64,000 nucleotides of DNA from Anseranas semipalmata. Taxonomy: Eukaryota; Chordata; Aves; Anseriformes; Anseranatidae. The first letter of the stretch is position 1. Each line of letters starts with the position of its first letter. Under the pieces are notes generated by a model, which ran no database searches, was not told where the DNA came from, and saw only the letters and a list, made by a program, of their open reading frames with translations. The translations under genes and the position numbers were made by a program. Positions 1 to 10,099 of the stretch are shown one piece after another. The stretch lies in assembly GCA_013399115.1 (NCBI GenBank), contig VXAA01003842.1, positions 8,716-72,715 on the forward strand, in the 5' to 3' direction.

Positions 1-260
1 TAGCCGTAAAAACAACGAAAACGAGCCCTCGGCTCCTAGAGGCGGGCAGGGGAAGGGGGGGCTCAGCTCGCCCTCCCCGCGCACCCCCCGATACCACAGA
101 GGGGTTTCTGTGTCCCAGTGGCAAACGGGTGCGCGTCCGTAAAACCTCGGCTGTGCGGGATGGGGCATTGTCGGGGGGTTTTCCTTGCCAGGTGGAGCTC
201 AGCAGAACCTGAAATCTGCTCAAAAAATCCCCGGTAATTTACCATTTAGGATGGTTTAAA

Positions 261-332
261 AAATATGTATATATATATGTATAATATAATATAATATTAT
301 ATTATATTATATTATATATTGTGTATATATAA
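261..332. repeat. AT-rich simple repeat, partly palindromic
   Basis: About 72 bases of TATA/ATATT units. The centre changes from a TATAA phase to an ATTAT phase, so the two halves can pair with each other and form a hairpin or cruciform. Such tracts are length-variable and often mis-assembled. Confidence 0.85.
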
Positions 333-1210
333 TTCCAGTCCTTTTACATGCTAAGTGAGCAGGAATCAACTAATCAATTGCATAAAAATAAAAACCCAGC
401 AGTGTTTTAATTTTTTGGGGGGGAAGCAGTGATCGTCAGCCTGTTACTTGGATTTCAGAGTCTGAATTTGGGGTCAATTTGATTCTGGTTTTCTTAACAA
501 AAAGATTTCTCCAAAATTATTCCTGGCACCCCCCTCGACTGTTTCTATCTCTGTCTGCATTTGCGTGCTTGAACTGTTGCTAGTGATAGTTAAAAAATCC
601 AATTTTGACAGACTTTCCTCTCCCGGTCGATAATTTCCCAGCTTGGAGGGATGCACCCTGGGTCCCAGCAAGCGGGTTTCTCCCCCCGGCAGCTCGGAGA
701 GCAAACTTGCGCGCAGCTTTGGCATCTCCCTCCTTTTCAACACTTTCCTTTTGTGGGCAAAAGCTCTCGGCGGAGCAGCCTCTCCGGCAGAGCCAGGCAG
801 ACCTGGAGGATTTGTACGTTCAGATGTTTTACTACTGTTATGATTCCTCATTGACTAAAGTACAAAGAAAATCTCCATGTAAACAAGTTGCCGTCTGAAG
901 GGGACGTGAACAAAATTTGGGGCGAGTGAAACCTTAACATGGAAGGGATTTAAGAGAACAAGGGAAAACACAAAAACCCAAAGCTTTCCCCATGCAATGG
1001 CAGTGTCACTTTAGGGCTGCAGGGGGGATTTTTCTCCTTGTTTTGGGGAGCAGAGGAGAGCCCCCAAAACAGCTTTTTCTCCTTTAAAATATCTGGAGGG
1101 CATCAAAACATCTCCCTGTGGAAAGGGGAGATTCCCAGCATGGGGAGTGCAGGGGGGTTCACTGTTCTCTCTTCACACCTGGAATTAGCCTTTTTTTCCA
1201 TAATGCATTT

Positions 1211-1250
1211 CTTTCCTTCTTTCTTTCTTTTTTTTTTTCGGGGGGGGGGG
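1211..1250. repeat. CTTT/T-tract followed by an 11-base G-run
   Basis: TTTC units run into a pure T-tract, then one C, then 11 consecutive Gs ending at 1250. This is low-complexity DNA and prone to slippage. Confidence 0.85.
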
Positions 1251-1396
1251 CATCATTTTTACCTAGCGATGTTAAGCAATGCAGCGGATGGCTTATCAAG
1301 GCAAAAAGTAAAACAGTACAGCAGATGGCTTTGGAGAAAACATCACCAAAATTAACCCGGCGCTGTTAGGGCCAGGTAGGCCCTGCAGAGGTGCTT

Positions 1397-1428
1397 GGGG
1401 CGGGGGCAGCAGGGCGGGGGAGCCGGGG
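1397..1428 (+). other. G-quadruplex motif
   Basis: Five G-runs (1397-1400, 1402-1406, 1412-1414, 1416-1420, 1425-1428) are separated by loops of 1 to 5 bases. This satisfies the standard four-run G3+ loop 1-7 rule with one run to spare. Folding in vivo is inference. Confidence 0.7.
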
Positions 1429-1544
1429 TCCCCCAGGCACCCAGCCCCTTGCTGTGCTCGCCCCTGTGCCGCTCAGCGCACGCAGCCCCCGCGTGGGGAC
1501 TGGCCAAAGGATGGGGCCGGAGGGCTGTCCCCTGCCCCAGCACC

Positions 1545-1595
1545 CACATGTGCACACGTGTACACACGTATGTACGCACACGTACGCACGTACAC
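1545..1595. repeat. Perfect alternating pyrimidine/purine tract (Z-DNA-prone)
   Basis: All 51 bases alternate pyrimidine-purine without a break, mixing CA, TG, TA and CG steps and keeping six CpGs. It is a degenerate CACG/TACG tract rather than a pure CA microsatellite. Alternating tracts of this length are classic Z-DNA formers. Confidence 0.75.
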
Positions 1596-1639
1596 CCTCC
1601 TCTAGCCCCTGCATCCGGCCGTGCCGCTCTCTAGAAGCA

Positions 1640-1830
1640 CTAATGATGCTGCAGACCAGCTATGCGGTGCGAGGCAAAAGCAGATGAAAGTGATGTCACA
1701 TTAATGTCAGCTCACAACTCGAGCCCACACAGCCTTGATTGCTCTTATTAATCTTGCCAATTTGTCTGTCAGCACTTGGCTAATCCCTAAATAGCCTCCC
1801 AACAGGTGCTTTATGCTTCCGCCACATCCC
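1640..1830. promoter_or_regulatory. Candidate conserved regulatory element
   Basis: The segment is complex and non-repetitive. It carries a CRE-like TGATGTCAC, several ATTA/TTAATC homeodomain-type cores, and a bicoid-type TAATCC. It directly follows the CpG islet and has no credible reading frame of its own. The call rests on motif density only, and conservation cannot be seen from one sequence. Confidence 0.25.
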
Positions 1831-2109
1831 TGCTCCCTGGCACCCCCCCCGGGAGCCCCGCTCGCCCTCCCCAGTGACACCGGCTTTCTCCTGTCCATCT
1901 GGGACCGGCTCCTTCCCCCGGGAGGGCTGGAGGGGAGAGAGGAGACTTTGCAGATGTTTAGTCTGTCCAAAGAGGGCTTGGAGCCGTGGGCTTCCCAAAA
2001 GGGAGCGATGACTGGGGGGAGGAGATCCTGGCGAAACTGGGGGGTACCGGGAGGGATTACCTGGTGGTAACTGGGGGTGAACAAGCCCCCCGGCATGGGG
2101 TCGGCCCCA

Positions 2110-2450
2110 CGTCGCTGTTAGAAAACAGATTTATGGCACCCGCCGCCTCGCCTGTTGCACAATCGCAAGTCGCGTTGCTTTTGTTTGCTGCGGGTTTGGT
2201 GGTTTTATTGAGAGGGGAGTAGAGATTGAAACAGAAGGTCCAAGCTGAAGTTGCGGTGGAAAAGCCACATTACACCCTAAGAGTTTTATCCAGCAATTAA
2301 GCTGAGGGTCAAACATTTTCTTTACTATGCTATCAGAAAATCCACTGGTTTATTACAGTGTATATTTAGCCATAAGTACCCGCTGAGTATTGAGAGGAAG
2401 ACTAAAATTATTGTGCTGCAAGGCTCAATCTTCCTAGCACTGTTATTTAG
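2110..2450. promoter_or_regulatory. Candidate conserved regulatory element
   Basis: AT-leaning complex sequence contains TTTAT/TTATTA caudal- or HOX-type cores, AATTAAG, and CpG-containing motifs near 2140-2180. No repeat or reading frame explains it. Low confidence. Confidence 0.2.
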
Positions 2451-2537
2451 CACAGTAGTCTTAAACACAGGTTTTGTGTGCAGGAAACCCTACTAACTAC
2501 TAAAGCAGAGTCCAAGCTGCTTTCCTCTCTCCACATT

Positions 2538-2590
2538 AAAAAAAAAAAAAAAAAAAAAAAAGGTTTTTTTTTTGCTTTTTTTTTTTTTTN
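2538..2590. repeat. Poly(A) then poly(T) tract ending in an unresolved base
   Basis: A run of 24 A (2538-2561), then GG, 10 T, GC and 14 T, ends at the single N at 2590. The facing A and T runs can form a hairpin. The N suggests the tract length was not resolved in assembly. Confidence 0.9.
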
Positions 2591-2989
2591 TATTTTGGCT
2601 TGGCAGCTCCGCTGCATGGAGCGGTTCGCACGCAGCCTTCAAGCGCCGTGCACTGCAGCGCTCTCCTCCCCGTTCACCTGGGAGATGCTCTCCTCTGGAG
2701 GAACTGCTGCCAAACTCGGTGAAGCAGGCTCCTATTTTACATCCGAAGTTGGCTCAGGCTATTTCCAACCCCACACTCAGCGCAGCAGGAAGGAAGAGCT
2801 TTCAGGGGCAACTTCAACCATTTCTCCAACAGCCTGGTCCAAGGTGGTCACCAAGGGAAGTATATCCACTAACTGAGCTCGGGGCTGTTCTTTGTTAACC
2901 CTTGGGTGCTTCAGATCAGATCCTAAAAGCTCTCTAAAAATACCATTCATGACCACAAGCTGTTTCACTCCATCCTGACCTGGATTTAT

Positions 2990-3240
2990 TATCGGCAGAC
3001 AGATAGATTTTTTTTCTTTCTCCCCAAGCCATTTATTTCAACCAATAAGACTATCCATCACGGTGCGCTGGAACTGACCTACGATCCGAGGATATTCTTA
3101 GATACGCAGCATGTCAGGAAACGGCTAGCAGCCCCACTTGATGCAAATATTTGGACGACCGAGAGGTAGGAAGGATTGTCCAAATGTTTACTAAAGGCTG
3201 TTGATAGCCTAAGGATTTATAACTGGCGTATAATGTCTGC
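2990..3240. promoter_or_regulatory. Candidate regulatory element with POU octamer
   Basis: It contains a perfect octamer ATGCAAAT at 3141-3148 four bases after an E-box-like core (CACTTG), plus a CCAAT-box-like AACCAATAAG near 3040. The sequence is otherwise unique and without a reading frame. POU binding is inferred from the motif. Confidence 0.3.
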
Positions 3241-3499
3241 CCCCACACAGCTCCTCTAGCAGGTGCATCCAGTTTCAACATGACACATGGTATGTGTGCG
3301 CTCTGGGAAAGGGGATGCAGGAGGAAGCAGTTTCACAGGTCTTGCCTCCCTTTTCCCAGCTCCTTTAAGGTTTGGAGGCCAGGCAGTGGCAAGATGGGAG
3401 CCCAGGATCAGCTCCGATGATACAGAGCCCCGACAGCAATCCAAAGCACCACTAACATTTAAAGACAAGACACAAGCATCGGGCGTGTTTAGTTAGAAT

Positions 3500-3730
3500 T
3501 TCCTAAGCGAAACCAAGGCTCTGAATTATTTAGGCCCATTGATGTATTCCCTGTCACGGTCCTTCGGTGCTGTGGTGGAGGAAATCCATGACATTGTTCT
3601 AGTAATTGTTCTTGCCATTTCACTTCCTAATTTCCACCACCTGGATTTGATCTCTTTTGTCTCACAATAAGCCCTAATTACTGCTACGGGCATCTCAGGA
3701 GTGCTGACAGATTGGCTTTAGCTGTTTCTG
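3500..3730. promoter_or_regulatory. Candidate regulatory element with paired SOX-like sites
   Basis: Two SOX-type cores in the same orientation lie 13 bases apart: CATTGTT at 3592-3598 and ATTGTTC at 3605-3611. A CTAATTACT homeodomain core follows. No reading frame or repeat accounts for the segment. Confidence 0.3.
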
Positions 3731-3884
3731 GTGTCCAAGTAGCTACAGCTTTTCAGTGCCTCTGAGGACCCCACTGGAAGTGCCCCAGCACCTGCTGCCA
3801 GGCAGCCTCTGCACTGCCCTTCCCTCCCTGCCGAAAAAGCACACCCAGGATGGAGCAGGCTGTCTGGCTAGGGCTGGAAATATA

Positions 3885-3960
3885 GCCAGGGAAAGTTTTA
3901 GTACCTTGCCCGAGGCCATCCAGCGATTCTACGGCAGAGAAAGGTCAGCTCTGTCGCCTT
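3885..3960 (+). repeat. MIR-like (CORE-SINE) remnant
   Basis: The stretch 'TACCTTGCCCGAGGCCAT' followed by 'CCAGCGATTCTACGGCAGAG' resembles the tail of a MIR element, where a 'cttgcccaaggtcacacag' block precedes a 'gtggcagagc' block. It is old and partial. Confidence 0.4.
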
Positions 3961-4008
3961 GATGCCCTGTCCCGTGTATCCTGCTGCCCTGGTGCTCCTG
4001 CCTCAGCA

Positions 4009-4155
4009 TTGATCTGCAGAGGGTCCAGAGGGACCTTGGAGGGCTCCAAAGCAACCTCCTGCACCAAGCAGATCCATTGGCAATGCTCAGTTGGGTCAGC
4101 CATGGCTTTGTTTAGATGAGCCTTGAAAACCTCCAAGAACAGAGTCCAACAGCCA
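4009..4155 (-). mobile_element. Degraded CR1 LINE fragment
   Basis: Read on the + strand it follows the antisense CR1 3' region: a block like 'gggtcagc' then 'ccatg', 'ttagatga', 'cttgaaaacctccaag', 'acagagtccaacagcc'. This matches the well-known CR1 stretch in which the rest of the element says the effect of a repeat is summarised by 'gaaaacctccaaggatgg'. The copy is truncated and diverged, and no coding capacity remains. Confidence 0.6.
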
Positions 4156-4359
4156 CGAATATGAATAGTCCAGGTAGCAGAGGAGCTGTCGGTGCCCTTG
4201 TGTCCACCCAACCAGGCTCTCAAGCTCTGCTGTCAATGCAGCAGCCGTTTCAGCTGTAACCATTCCTGCTACCACATTATTGGGAATCCTATGAAACGGG
4301 AGAAATGAGCATGGAGCTGAGTCACTCAAGTCTGCTAATCGCCTTTCCCTCAACTATTT

Positions 4360-4640
4360 AGTAATTTTGACTATGCTAGGAACATGAACGCATGCATTTA
4401 GCATGCTGCAGACGCCCAGACAAAGTGCTTTTCTTAGTAATGAGCAGCAATTTTATCTGCTGCAGAAAAGCCTTTAATTCATTACAGCCCTGGACTAGTA
4501 GAGCTTGCTGACTGCTCAGACGGGGAGTACAATGACCCTATTGTTTTGCTAAGGGAAGATTTCTTAGTTGCATGCTGTTGCGTAAACTGTATGTTTGCTA
4601 TTTGTTACCTGATTCATTTCGACAAGTTTCCTTAGGTAGG
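4360..4640. promoter_or_regulatory. Candidate conserved regulatory element
   Basis: Complex AT-leaning sequence includes two GCATGC half-palindromes (4390-4395 and 4401-4406) around an ATTTA core, TTTAATTCATTA near 4471-4482, and a SOX-like ATTGTTTTG near 4540. I see no repeat or reading frame. Confidence 0.25.
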
Positions 4641-7290
4641 TTTAAGACTGTTTGCTGTCCTGTGCTGGAGCAAAGAGAGGAACTATCGGAAGCTGTGGAC
4701 CAGGTTATCAGAATTACCTCTGGTTGGCTTGTCTGAAAAGAAGGAAGAGAACTTGGTGTTCTTCATGGGAGCAGAAATTGCGTAATAAAATATATGGGGA
4801 AAAAAAAGTAGTAAGTGCTCAAATTCCAAAGTCATCTGCTGTGCTTGAGGAAGTTTTTTTTATATATTGAAAGAATTCAGTCCTGGTTTTGATGTCACAT
4901 TCTCAGTGTGACCTTAAATGCGGAGTCGTAACTCAGACTAATCCAGACTCCTCTCTCCTCGAACCTATTTCCCAACAATCACCCAAGAGTGTGGAAATGT
5001 GTTTCCTAGACAAGGATCTTGAGCCATCAACTGGCTCCAAGCCCGAGGGTGGAGGGAAGAACTGGCCACAGCTGGCAAAGTGGCTGCTTCGTGGCTCCAG
5101 GTTCTCACTGGGGCTGGTGGCACCCGGACGGGGGTTCCCAGGGACCTGCACTGTAGGGGGGCAATTGCAAGCTCAAACATCCCCAGGAGAACAGAGAACC
5201 TGCTGCAGGTCTATTCTTCAGCCGGTGTCCAGCAGTTTTAGGAGAGGAAGGCCATGGGCATCGCTTTCCGAGAGTGTGTTGAGCGATGGAGGTGGCTCTG
5301 CCCTTTTTGCACTCACCGTGCTCCTCCCAGCTGGCCCAAAGCAGCTCACTTGGTGTTTGCTGACTTTAGGTAAGCGTATGCTCTCCTTGGTGGGGGAGAG
5401 TAATCCATTTTTGAAACCCTGACCCTCCCCAGGCCCCAAACAGGGACTTTAAGCATCTCAGATGGGTTCTTCTCGCTTGGAAGTGCCGCTGCTGCTTTTT
5501 GTCTCACCTTTTCTGCTGCAGTCCAACCAGGAAGAGGTTGCAAAACCAGGAGGATTTGGGCCAGGCTTAACTGAAGCAGAAATAAATTAGCTCAATCCCT
5601 GTTATGTTCCAGTGCGTTTGGGCTTGGAGGCTGTGAGCGATGGCTTGTGGTCCAGACCAGCGTGGTGCTTTTAGCTATATATAATTAGATGTTTTTCTAA
5701 AGCAAACCATTACTGACAGATTGAAAGGGTTTCATTCTACAGGATTTTTCCTGCCTCATCTGCCAGGGACCATGCAGGCCTCATTCAGACTCCGCTTCCT
5801 TGGTGTAAATCACAGCGTGGGGCCAACTTATCTCAAGCAGAGACCCAGAGCAGGAATGCTGCACTGTCCAGCCCTCGGGCCACCCACCCCTGATCCCAGG
5901 CTCTAGCATCTGCTCCAGGCCCAAGCTCTGACCCTTCAGAGACATATTTTTGCAAGGTCAGGAGGTTGGGTGGTAAAAGGGGAGTGGGGAATAGCAGAGA
6001 GACAGTGGAGGCTGGCTCTGCAAAGACATTTCAGGAGGATGTTTACACTGGCCATTAAGTGCAGGCTTGAGCCTGTGCTCCTCTCCAGATTCGCTGCCCA
6101 TCTGCATTGTTTGCCTGCAAACACGCATTAGGCACAGGCACGGTCCCACCTTCGAAGTCTTCTGGATGAGGGTGGCCCATGCATGCTCTACACCCTTGGT
6201 CTTTGGTCATGCAGCTTGGGCCAAGTGGAGCAAGGCAGGAGCGCGTGAAGCAGCCAGCCCTGCTAGGCATCGCCTTACCCTTGGGTGCTTCATAGGGGAA
6301 CAAGGATATTTTTGTGCATGACTAAAAAAATACAAACAGAAAAGCCATACGAAAGGAGGGAACACAGGAGAAGAGGAGAAAGAGCTCTGTCAGATGGAAG
6401 TAGATGGATGTCCCTCAAATGGATAGAGATACAGCTCTATGTATTGCTTTTGCCTAGCACAGAGCTCTCCTTTTCTTTTGGTGATGTGCTGTGGTGATTC
6501 ACCACATCCTAGCTTGTCAGCAGAAGGGATGAAAGAGAATACTATTGCACTGAATGAGCAGCCAGGGCCCATTTCATACACAATGCTGAAGCCTTCTCCC
6601 CTGCATGGAAGCTGTCCTTTGGAATCAGGTCAAAGAACGATTTCAGGTGAAGTTTCTCTCTGAAATTTCTGTTTGCATCTGTTTGGAAGGACCAAGGAAC
6701 TGGCTTCATCCAAGAAATAGCTGCAGAAGGGGTCACTGAACATGGTCTGACTGTCCATCAGGCTGTTTGTATGTGCATCACACCAGGAGACATTTCAAAC
6801 AAGAGAGAATGCTCCAAGAAAAATTCTGATTTTCTTAAACTGAAAATATGTTGCTACTTTTTGCACAGCCATTTGTCTATAAATCCTTCCCGACTGAAGA
6901 GGAAAATGTCATTTCCTTTCCTGTAAGGGCTGGTCGACATAGGAGATGAAGTCTCCAGGCCATTGCCCAGTGAAATAAGGTTTCACTGTCCAATAGAGTG
7001 GGTTGCATGGTGAATTCTTCTCTAACTACTCATTAAAGTAAGCTATCCCAACTGCAACTGAGCCTTCTGAGTGGCTCATTTTCAGGACTGAATTACTAAG
7101 CCTGAAGTCCGGGAAGCCAGCCCTGTCCATCACTCAGCCCAGCCTGCACCTCCCTGGGGCTGGGCGCCATCCCCAGCGGTCCCGTCCCTGTCCAAGTGAA
7201 CAGCCTCGGGGCCAAGCCACCCACCACAGCGTCCCTGAATGCAATTCCCATTTCAGCCCTCGCTTTCCCCCGTGACAGCGCATGGGAGTC
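4641..7290. other. Unique non-coding block
   Basis: The longest open frame (4889-5422, +, 177 codons) overlaps several frames on the other strand and shows no domain, so I do not call it a gene. No tRNA, retroelement or long simple repeat was recognised. A donor-like GTAAGC follows TTTAG at about 5369. Confidence 0.5.
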
Positions 7291-7292
7291 TC

Positions 7293-7328
7293 CATCCCTT
7301 CCTTCCTCCCTCCCTCCGCCCTCCCCGG
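7293..7328 (-). other. TTCC/CCCT tract with minus-strand G-quadruplex motif
   Basis: C-runs at 7308-7310, 7312-7314, 7319-7321 and 7323-7326 give four G-runs on the minus strand with loops of 1, 4 and 1 bases. Upstream TTCC units make it a polypyrimidine tract as well. Confidence 0.6.
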
Positions 7329-7764
7329 CGGTGCAGCTGCTCGGCTCTGCGAGGGAAAGGCTCCCAGATGTGCTCGGGAGGGAGCGGGCAGAGTCCTGAA
7401 TTCCACTCCGTGCTGGGCGGACTCTTTGTATATTTTGTTTTTAGGAGAAAATATGCATGAAGACCTTGGGGAAAGGCTGGGGACCAGGCACGTCCCTGTG
7501 AGCACATTAACCACAGGGCAAGTCATCCACGCTTGGCTTTCCTCTGCCGGCAGGATGGCAGCTCTCGGCACGGCCGGCTGCTGAAGTCCATCTGCATCAC
7601 AAAATGGGTCCCTAAACCCTTCCCTGGATGTGGCTCGAGGCACCCAGACCCTTCGAGAAATTGGGACTTTCTGCTGAAGTCAGTTAGCCCCCCAGCACCT
7701 AAACACCTGCATTTGGTATTTTGGGTATTTTTGGCTCATGAACGATGTGCCATATCAGATCAAT

Positions 7765-8130
7765 AAATACTAAGTGCTTTAAGGAGCTGGTTTCATTGTA
7801 TTTCAAGTGCATTTAGCTGTGGCACTCAGTAGCTACATGGTTATTGCGTGAGACAACACATTTATGAAGTGTTGGCCTTTATTTAGTTAATCACTTCATT
7901 GATGTACAATATATAAAAATAGTACGAAACTAATTGTTCCTATGGAAACAGGAACCCAGCAAATTATTTCATATCACTGCTTGGCAAAAGAAAAAGAAGA
8001 AACTGCTGTAATTGTTCCCATTAACGAAACGCAAAGGATTCATGCTCAATCTCTACTACACTCGGCTTCACTTCTGCTGTGAATTAGGGGACGAAAAGTC
8101 AGCACAGAACCACATAAAAAAGCCCTGAAA
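7765..8130. promoter_or_regulatory. Candidate conserved regulatory element
   Basis: AT-rich but complex sequence includes TTTAGTTAATCACTT, CATTGATG, and a SOX-like ACTAATTGTTCC near 7930. It lies immediately upstream of the splice-bounded candidate exon at 8195. No reading frame or repeat accounts for it. Confidence 0.3.
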
Positions 8131-8194
8131 CAAGCTGCGCTTTATTGAGTATTTGTAGTTCTGCCACCAAAACAATTTCCCTTCTGCTTTATAG

Positions 8195-8365
8195 GTTTCT
8201 GGCCAGCAACTCCAATGACTGTCACGGCCACGCCGTTCGTTCAGAGCTGTCATGCACCGGGGCTCCAAGCACTTGCGAGCCGTGCGTGTGCAGTGGAGGA
8301 GGACATCCCGGCCATGCCGCAGGACCGGGCTGCAGCTTGGAGACGCGACAGCCCTCACCTCAAGG
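8195..8365 (+). other. Candidate cryptic or unannotated exon
   Basis: A pyrimidine-rich tract ends in CTTCTGCTTTATAG (AG at 8193-8194), a good 3' splice site. An AAGG/GTGAGT donor follows at 8366. The 171-base interval (57 codons) is open in two forward frames; the one continuing from upstream is phase 2-2 and encodes a Cys/Gly/Pro-rich stretch including 'CTGAPSTCEPCVCSGGG'. By hand count there are about 13 CpGs in the interval, unlike its AT-rich left flank. I recognise no protein family. It could be a non-coding RNA exon, a coding exon, or a chance pairing of splice consensus. Confidence 0.25.
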
Positions 8366-8999
8366 GTGAGTGCTCAGAAGGTGTAGGCAAAGCCAACTTT
8401 TGCAGCAAGTGATGGGGGCAGCCCTCCCCGAGATGGGCTGCGAGGCAAATAGCCTGTGTGTGCCCGAAATGACCCAAACCTCATGTTTACAGCGGTTTTC
8501 CTCTCTTCTGTCATTTAAGGCATACTGATGACAGCCGGCTCCAGGGCTTTGTTGCTTTAGGCAATCCCCAGTGCCACTCTGCTAAAGGAAAGCTCAACCT
8601 TTCCAGTTCCCCAAAGCTCCCACCATCCCGAGATTTCCTCATCCTGGCAGCCCAGCGAGGAGCAGCAGGTCCCAGCCAGGTGCCTGATGGCCCAGATGTC
8701 ATGGACCATCACCTGCAGGACCAGCCTGCCTGCTTTTAGCAAGACTAATGCCTCTGCAGTGCCATGGGGTGGCCTGGCTGTGCACCTCTGTGGAGGTGTG
8801 AGCCTCCTGTGCACCCTCCCACCCCCAGGCTGAGGCCACCTTCACCATCCCACGTTCGCCCGGGGGCTGTGCGCCCAAACCAGCCCCATCACGCACAGGG
8901 ATAAAAGGGAACTGGCAGCACAAAGCCCATCCCGGCTTCCAGGCCCATGGCCACTCAACCCTGCTGGCTTCTCTGGAAGGACCAGGAGACACGGACCTG

Positions 9000-9060
9000 C
9001 TCTGTCCCAGGGTCTCCCACTAGGCTAATTACAGCTAATTGCGCCACTTTGCTATCTCGC
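9000..9060. promoter_or_regulatory. Homeodomain-type core pair
   Basis: Two TAATTRC-type cores (GCTAATTACAGCTAATTGC, about 9023-9041) stand nine bases apart. This is a compact pair of homeodomain-like sites within GC-richer sequence. Confidence 0.25.
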
Positions 9061-9460
9061 CGGCCTCACCCTGAACAGGGCCGATAGGGTATCAGTGAGA
9101 TAAGGAGCACTCCGATAGCACAGGTAACAGGGCTGCAGTGGGGCGAGCTGCCTTCTGGAGGGGTTATCTCCCCTACGGGGAGCCCGAGGCACCAACCCCC
9201 CTGGGGGACACCAAGGCCCTGAGGACGTGTAGAGGGGAGCAGGGACGGGCACGCTCCTCTGAGCTTTTTGGGAAATGCCACGGGGGCTTTTGGTGACTGT
9301 ATTCGCAAGCACTAGAAAAGCAAGCTGGCATTCATTTCATAGTAATTCCTTTAAATTTACTTAGCATGCAGCTTATTCGTTGGAGTTGTTTTTGCTGTTG
9401 TTAATTTAACACTGTGGAAATGAAGGTTTCATCATTTTTCCTTTTTTTTTCCCTCCACAG

Positions 9461-9560
9461 AGAAATAAACTCTGTTCATCTAACAAAAGCTGTATCTCTC
9501 AGATCATTTGTTATTTCTCACCATCTCTGCTGGCCTGCATGAAGTAGTTCAGCTCCTATG
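9461..9560 (+). other. Strong isolated 3' splice acceptor consensus
   Basis: A long T/C tract (about 9436-9457) ends in CCCTCCACAG at 9460, an excellent acceptor. The downstream sequence has no long open frame (stops after 26-28 codons in two frames) and no matching donor nearby. It could be a terminal non-coding exon or an unused acceptor. Confidence 0.15.
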
Positions 9561-9577
9561 CTGGCTTGAGCAGTGAG

Positions 9578-9625
9578 TAGGAATTATTATCACCTGCTTG
9601 CCAAAGAGGAAACTTAGACAAGGTG
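9578..9625 (+). repeat. Possible MIR-like fragment
   Basis: 'ATTATTATCACC' followed by 'GAGGAAACTTAGACAAGG' resembles the MIR core 'attattatcccc...gaggaaactgag'. It is short and weak. Confidence 0.25.
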
Positions 9626-9732
9626 TCGTTTTTGCCTGGAAACATTTTTGGTAAATTACTTCCAATTAAATACTTGAAAATTTTGCATCCAACTCAGAGA
9701 AATCTTGTGTAGGAAGCGTATTGTCTCCACAG

Positions 9733-9891
9733 TACATACAGCTCTGGCTGCGTGCATATAACATCACATCCCACCTGGCAGGTATAGCGCACCGGTACGC
9801 AACGCCCAGCCACGTCGGTACCTACACGCCTTGCACGCGTGTGCCTCAGTGCTGGCTGGTGCTAAGAAAACATCACCGCTGCATTCCCGAG
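9733..9891 (+). other. Second splice-bounded open interval
   Basis: An acceptor-like TTGTCTCCACAG ends at 9732 and a GAG/GTGAGT donor starts at 9892. The 159 bases between are 53 open codons in phase 0-0. I recognise no domain. Its phase does not match the 8195-8365 candidate, so the two cannot be adjacent coding exons. Chance is a serious alternative. Confidence 0.15.
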
Positions 9892-10099
9892 GTGAGTCAG
9901 CAGAGGCACACGGCTTGTTCACGGCTATCGGAGCCAACGCCTGGGCAGTTCACGCCCGTGAGGCACCTGCCGGGTCCCCTCGTCTGCAGCTTGGAATATT
10001 TTCCATGTCCGGTATCTCCACATGTGGGAGCAACACAGGAGACTTGGAAGGATGGGTAGGCAGGTAGACAGACAGAACGTTTTCTTCTTCAAGGTGCCT

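Larger units (their letters stand above)
1..1340. other. Non-coding block, no gene recognised
   Basis: Short overlapping open frames occur on both strands at 470-900 and 1038-1370, but none has a recognisable domain. The block holds an AT-repeat (261-332), a forkhead-like TGTAAACA at 878-885, and a T-tract/G-tract junction near 1239. The first 60 bases and about 600-800 are GC-rich. I see no gene. Confidence 0.6.
1380..1640. promoter_or_regulatory. CpG-rich islet (CpG-island-like)
   Basis: By hand count there are about 19-20 CpG dinucleotides in about 260 bases, in a clearly GC-rich stretch, so it exceeds the usual 200-base island length. It contains a five-run G-quadruplex motif (1397-1428) and a purine/pyrimidine alternating tract (1545-1595). 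CpG islets usually mark promoters or exons of vertebrate genes, but I see no recognisable first exon. Function is inferred only from composition. Confidence 0.4.

Noticed and set aside
6285..6497. Zinc-finger-like 'TEKPYERREHRRRGE' in a short frame
   Set aside because: It resembles a linker only; no Cys2His2 spacing before or after it.
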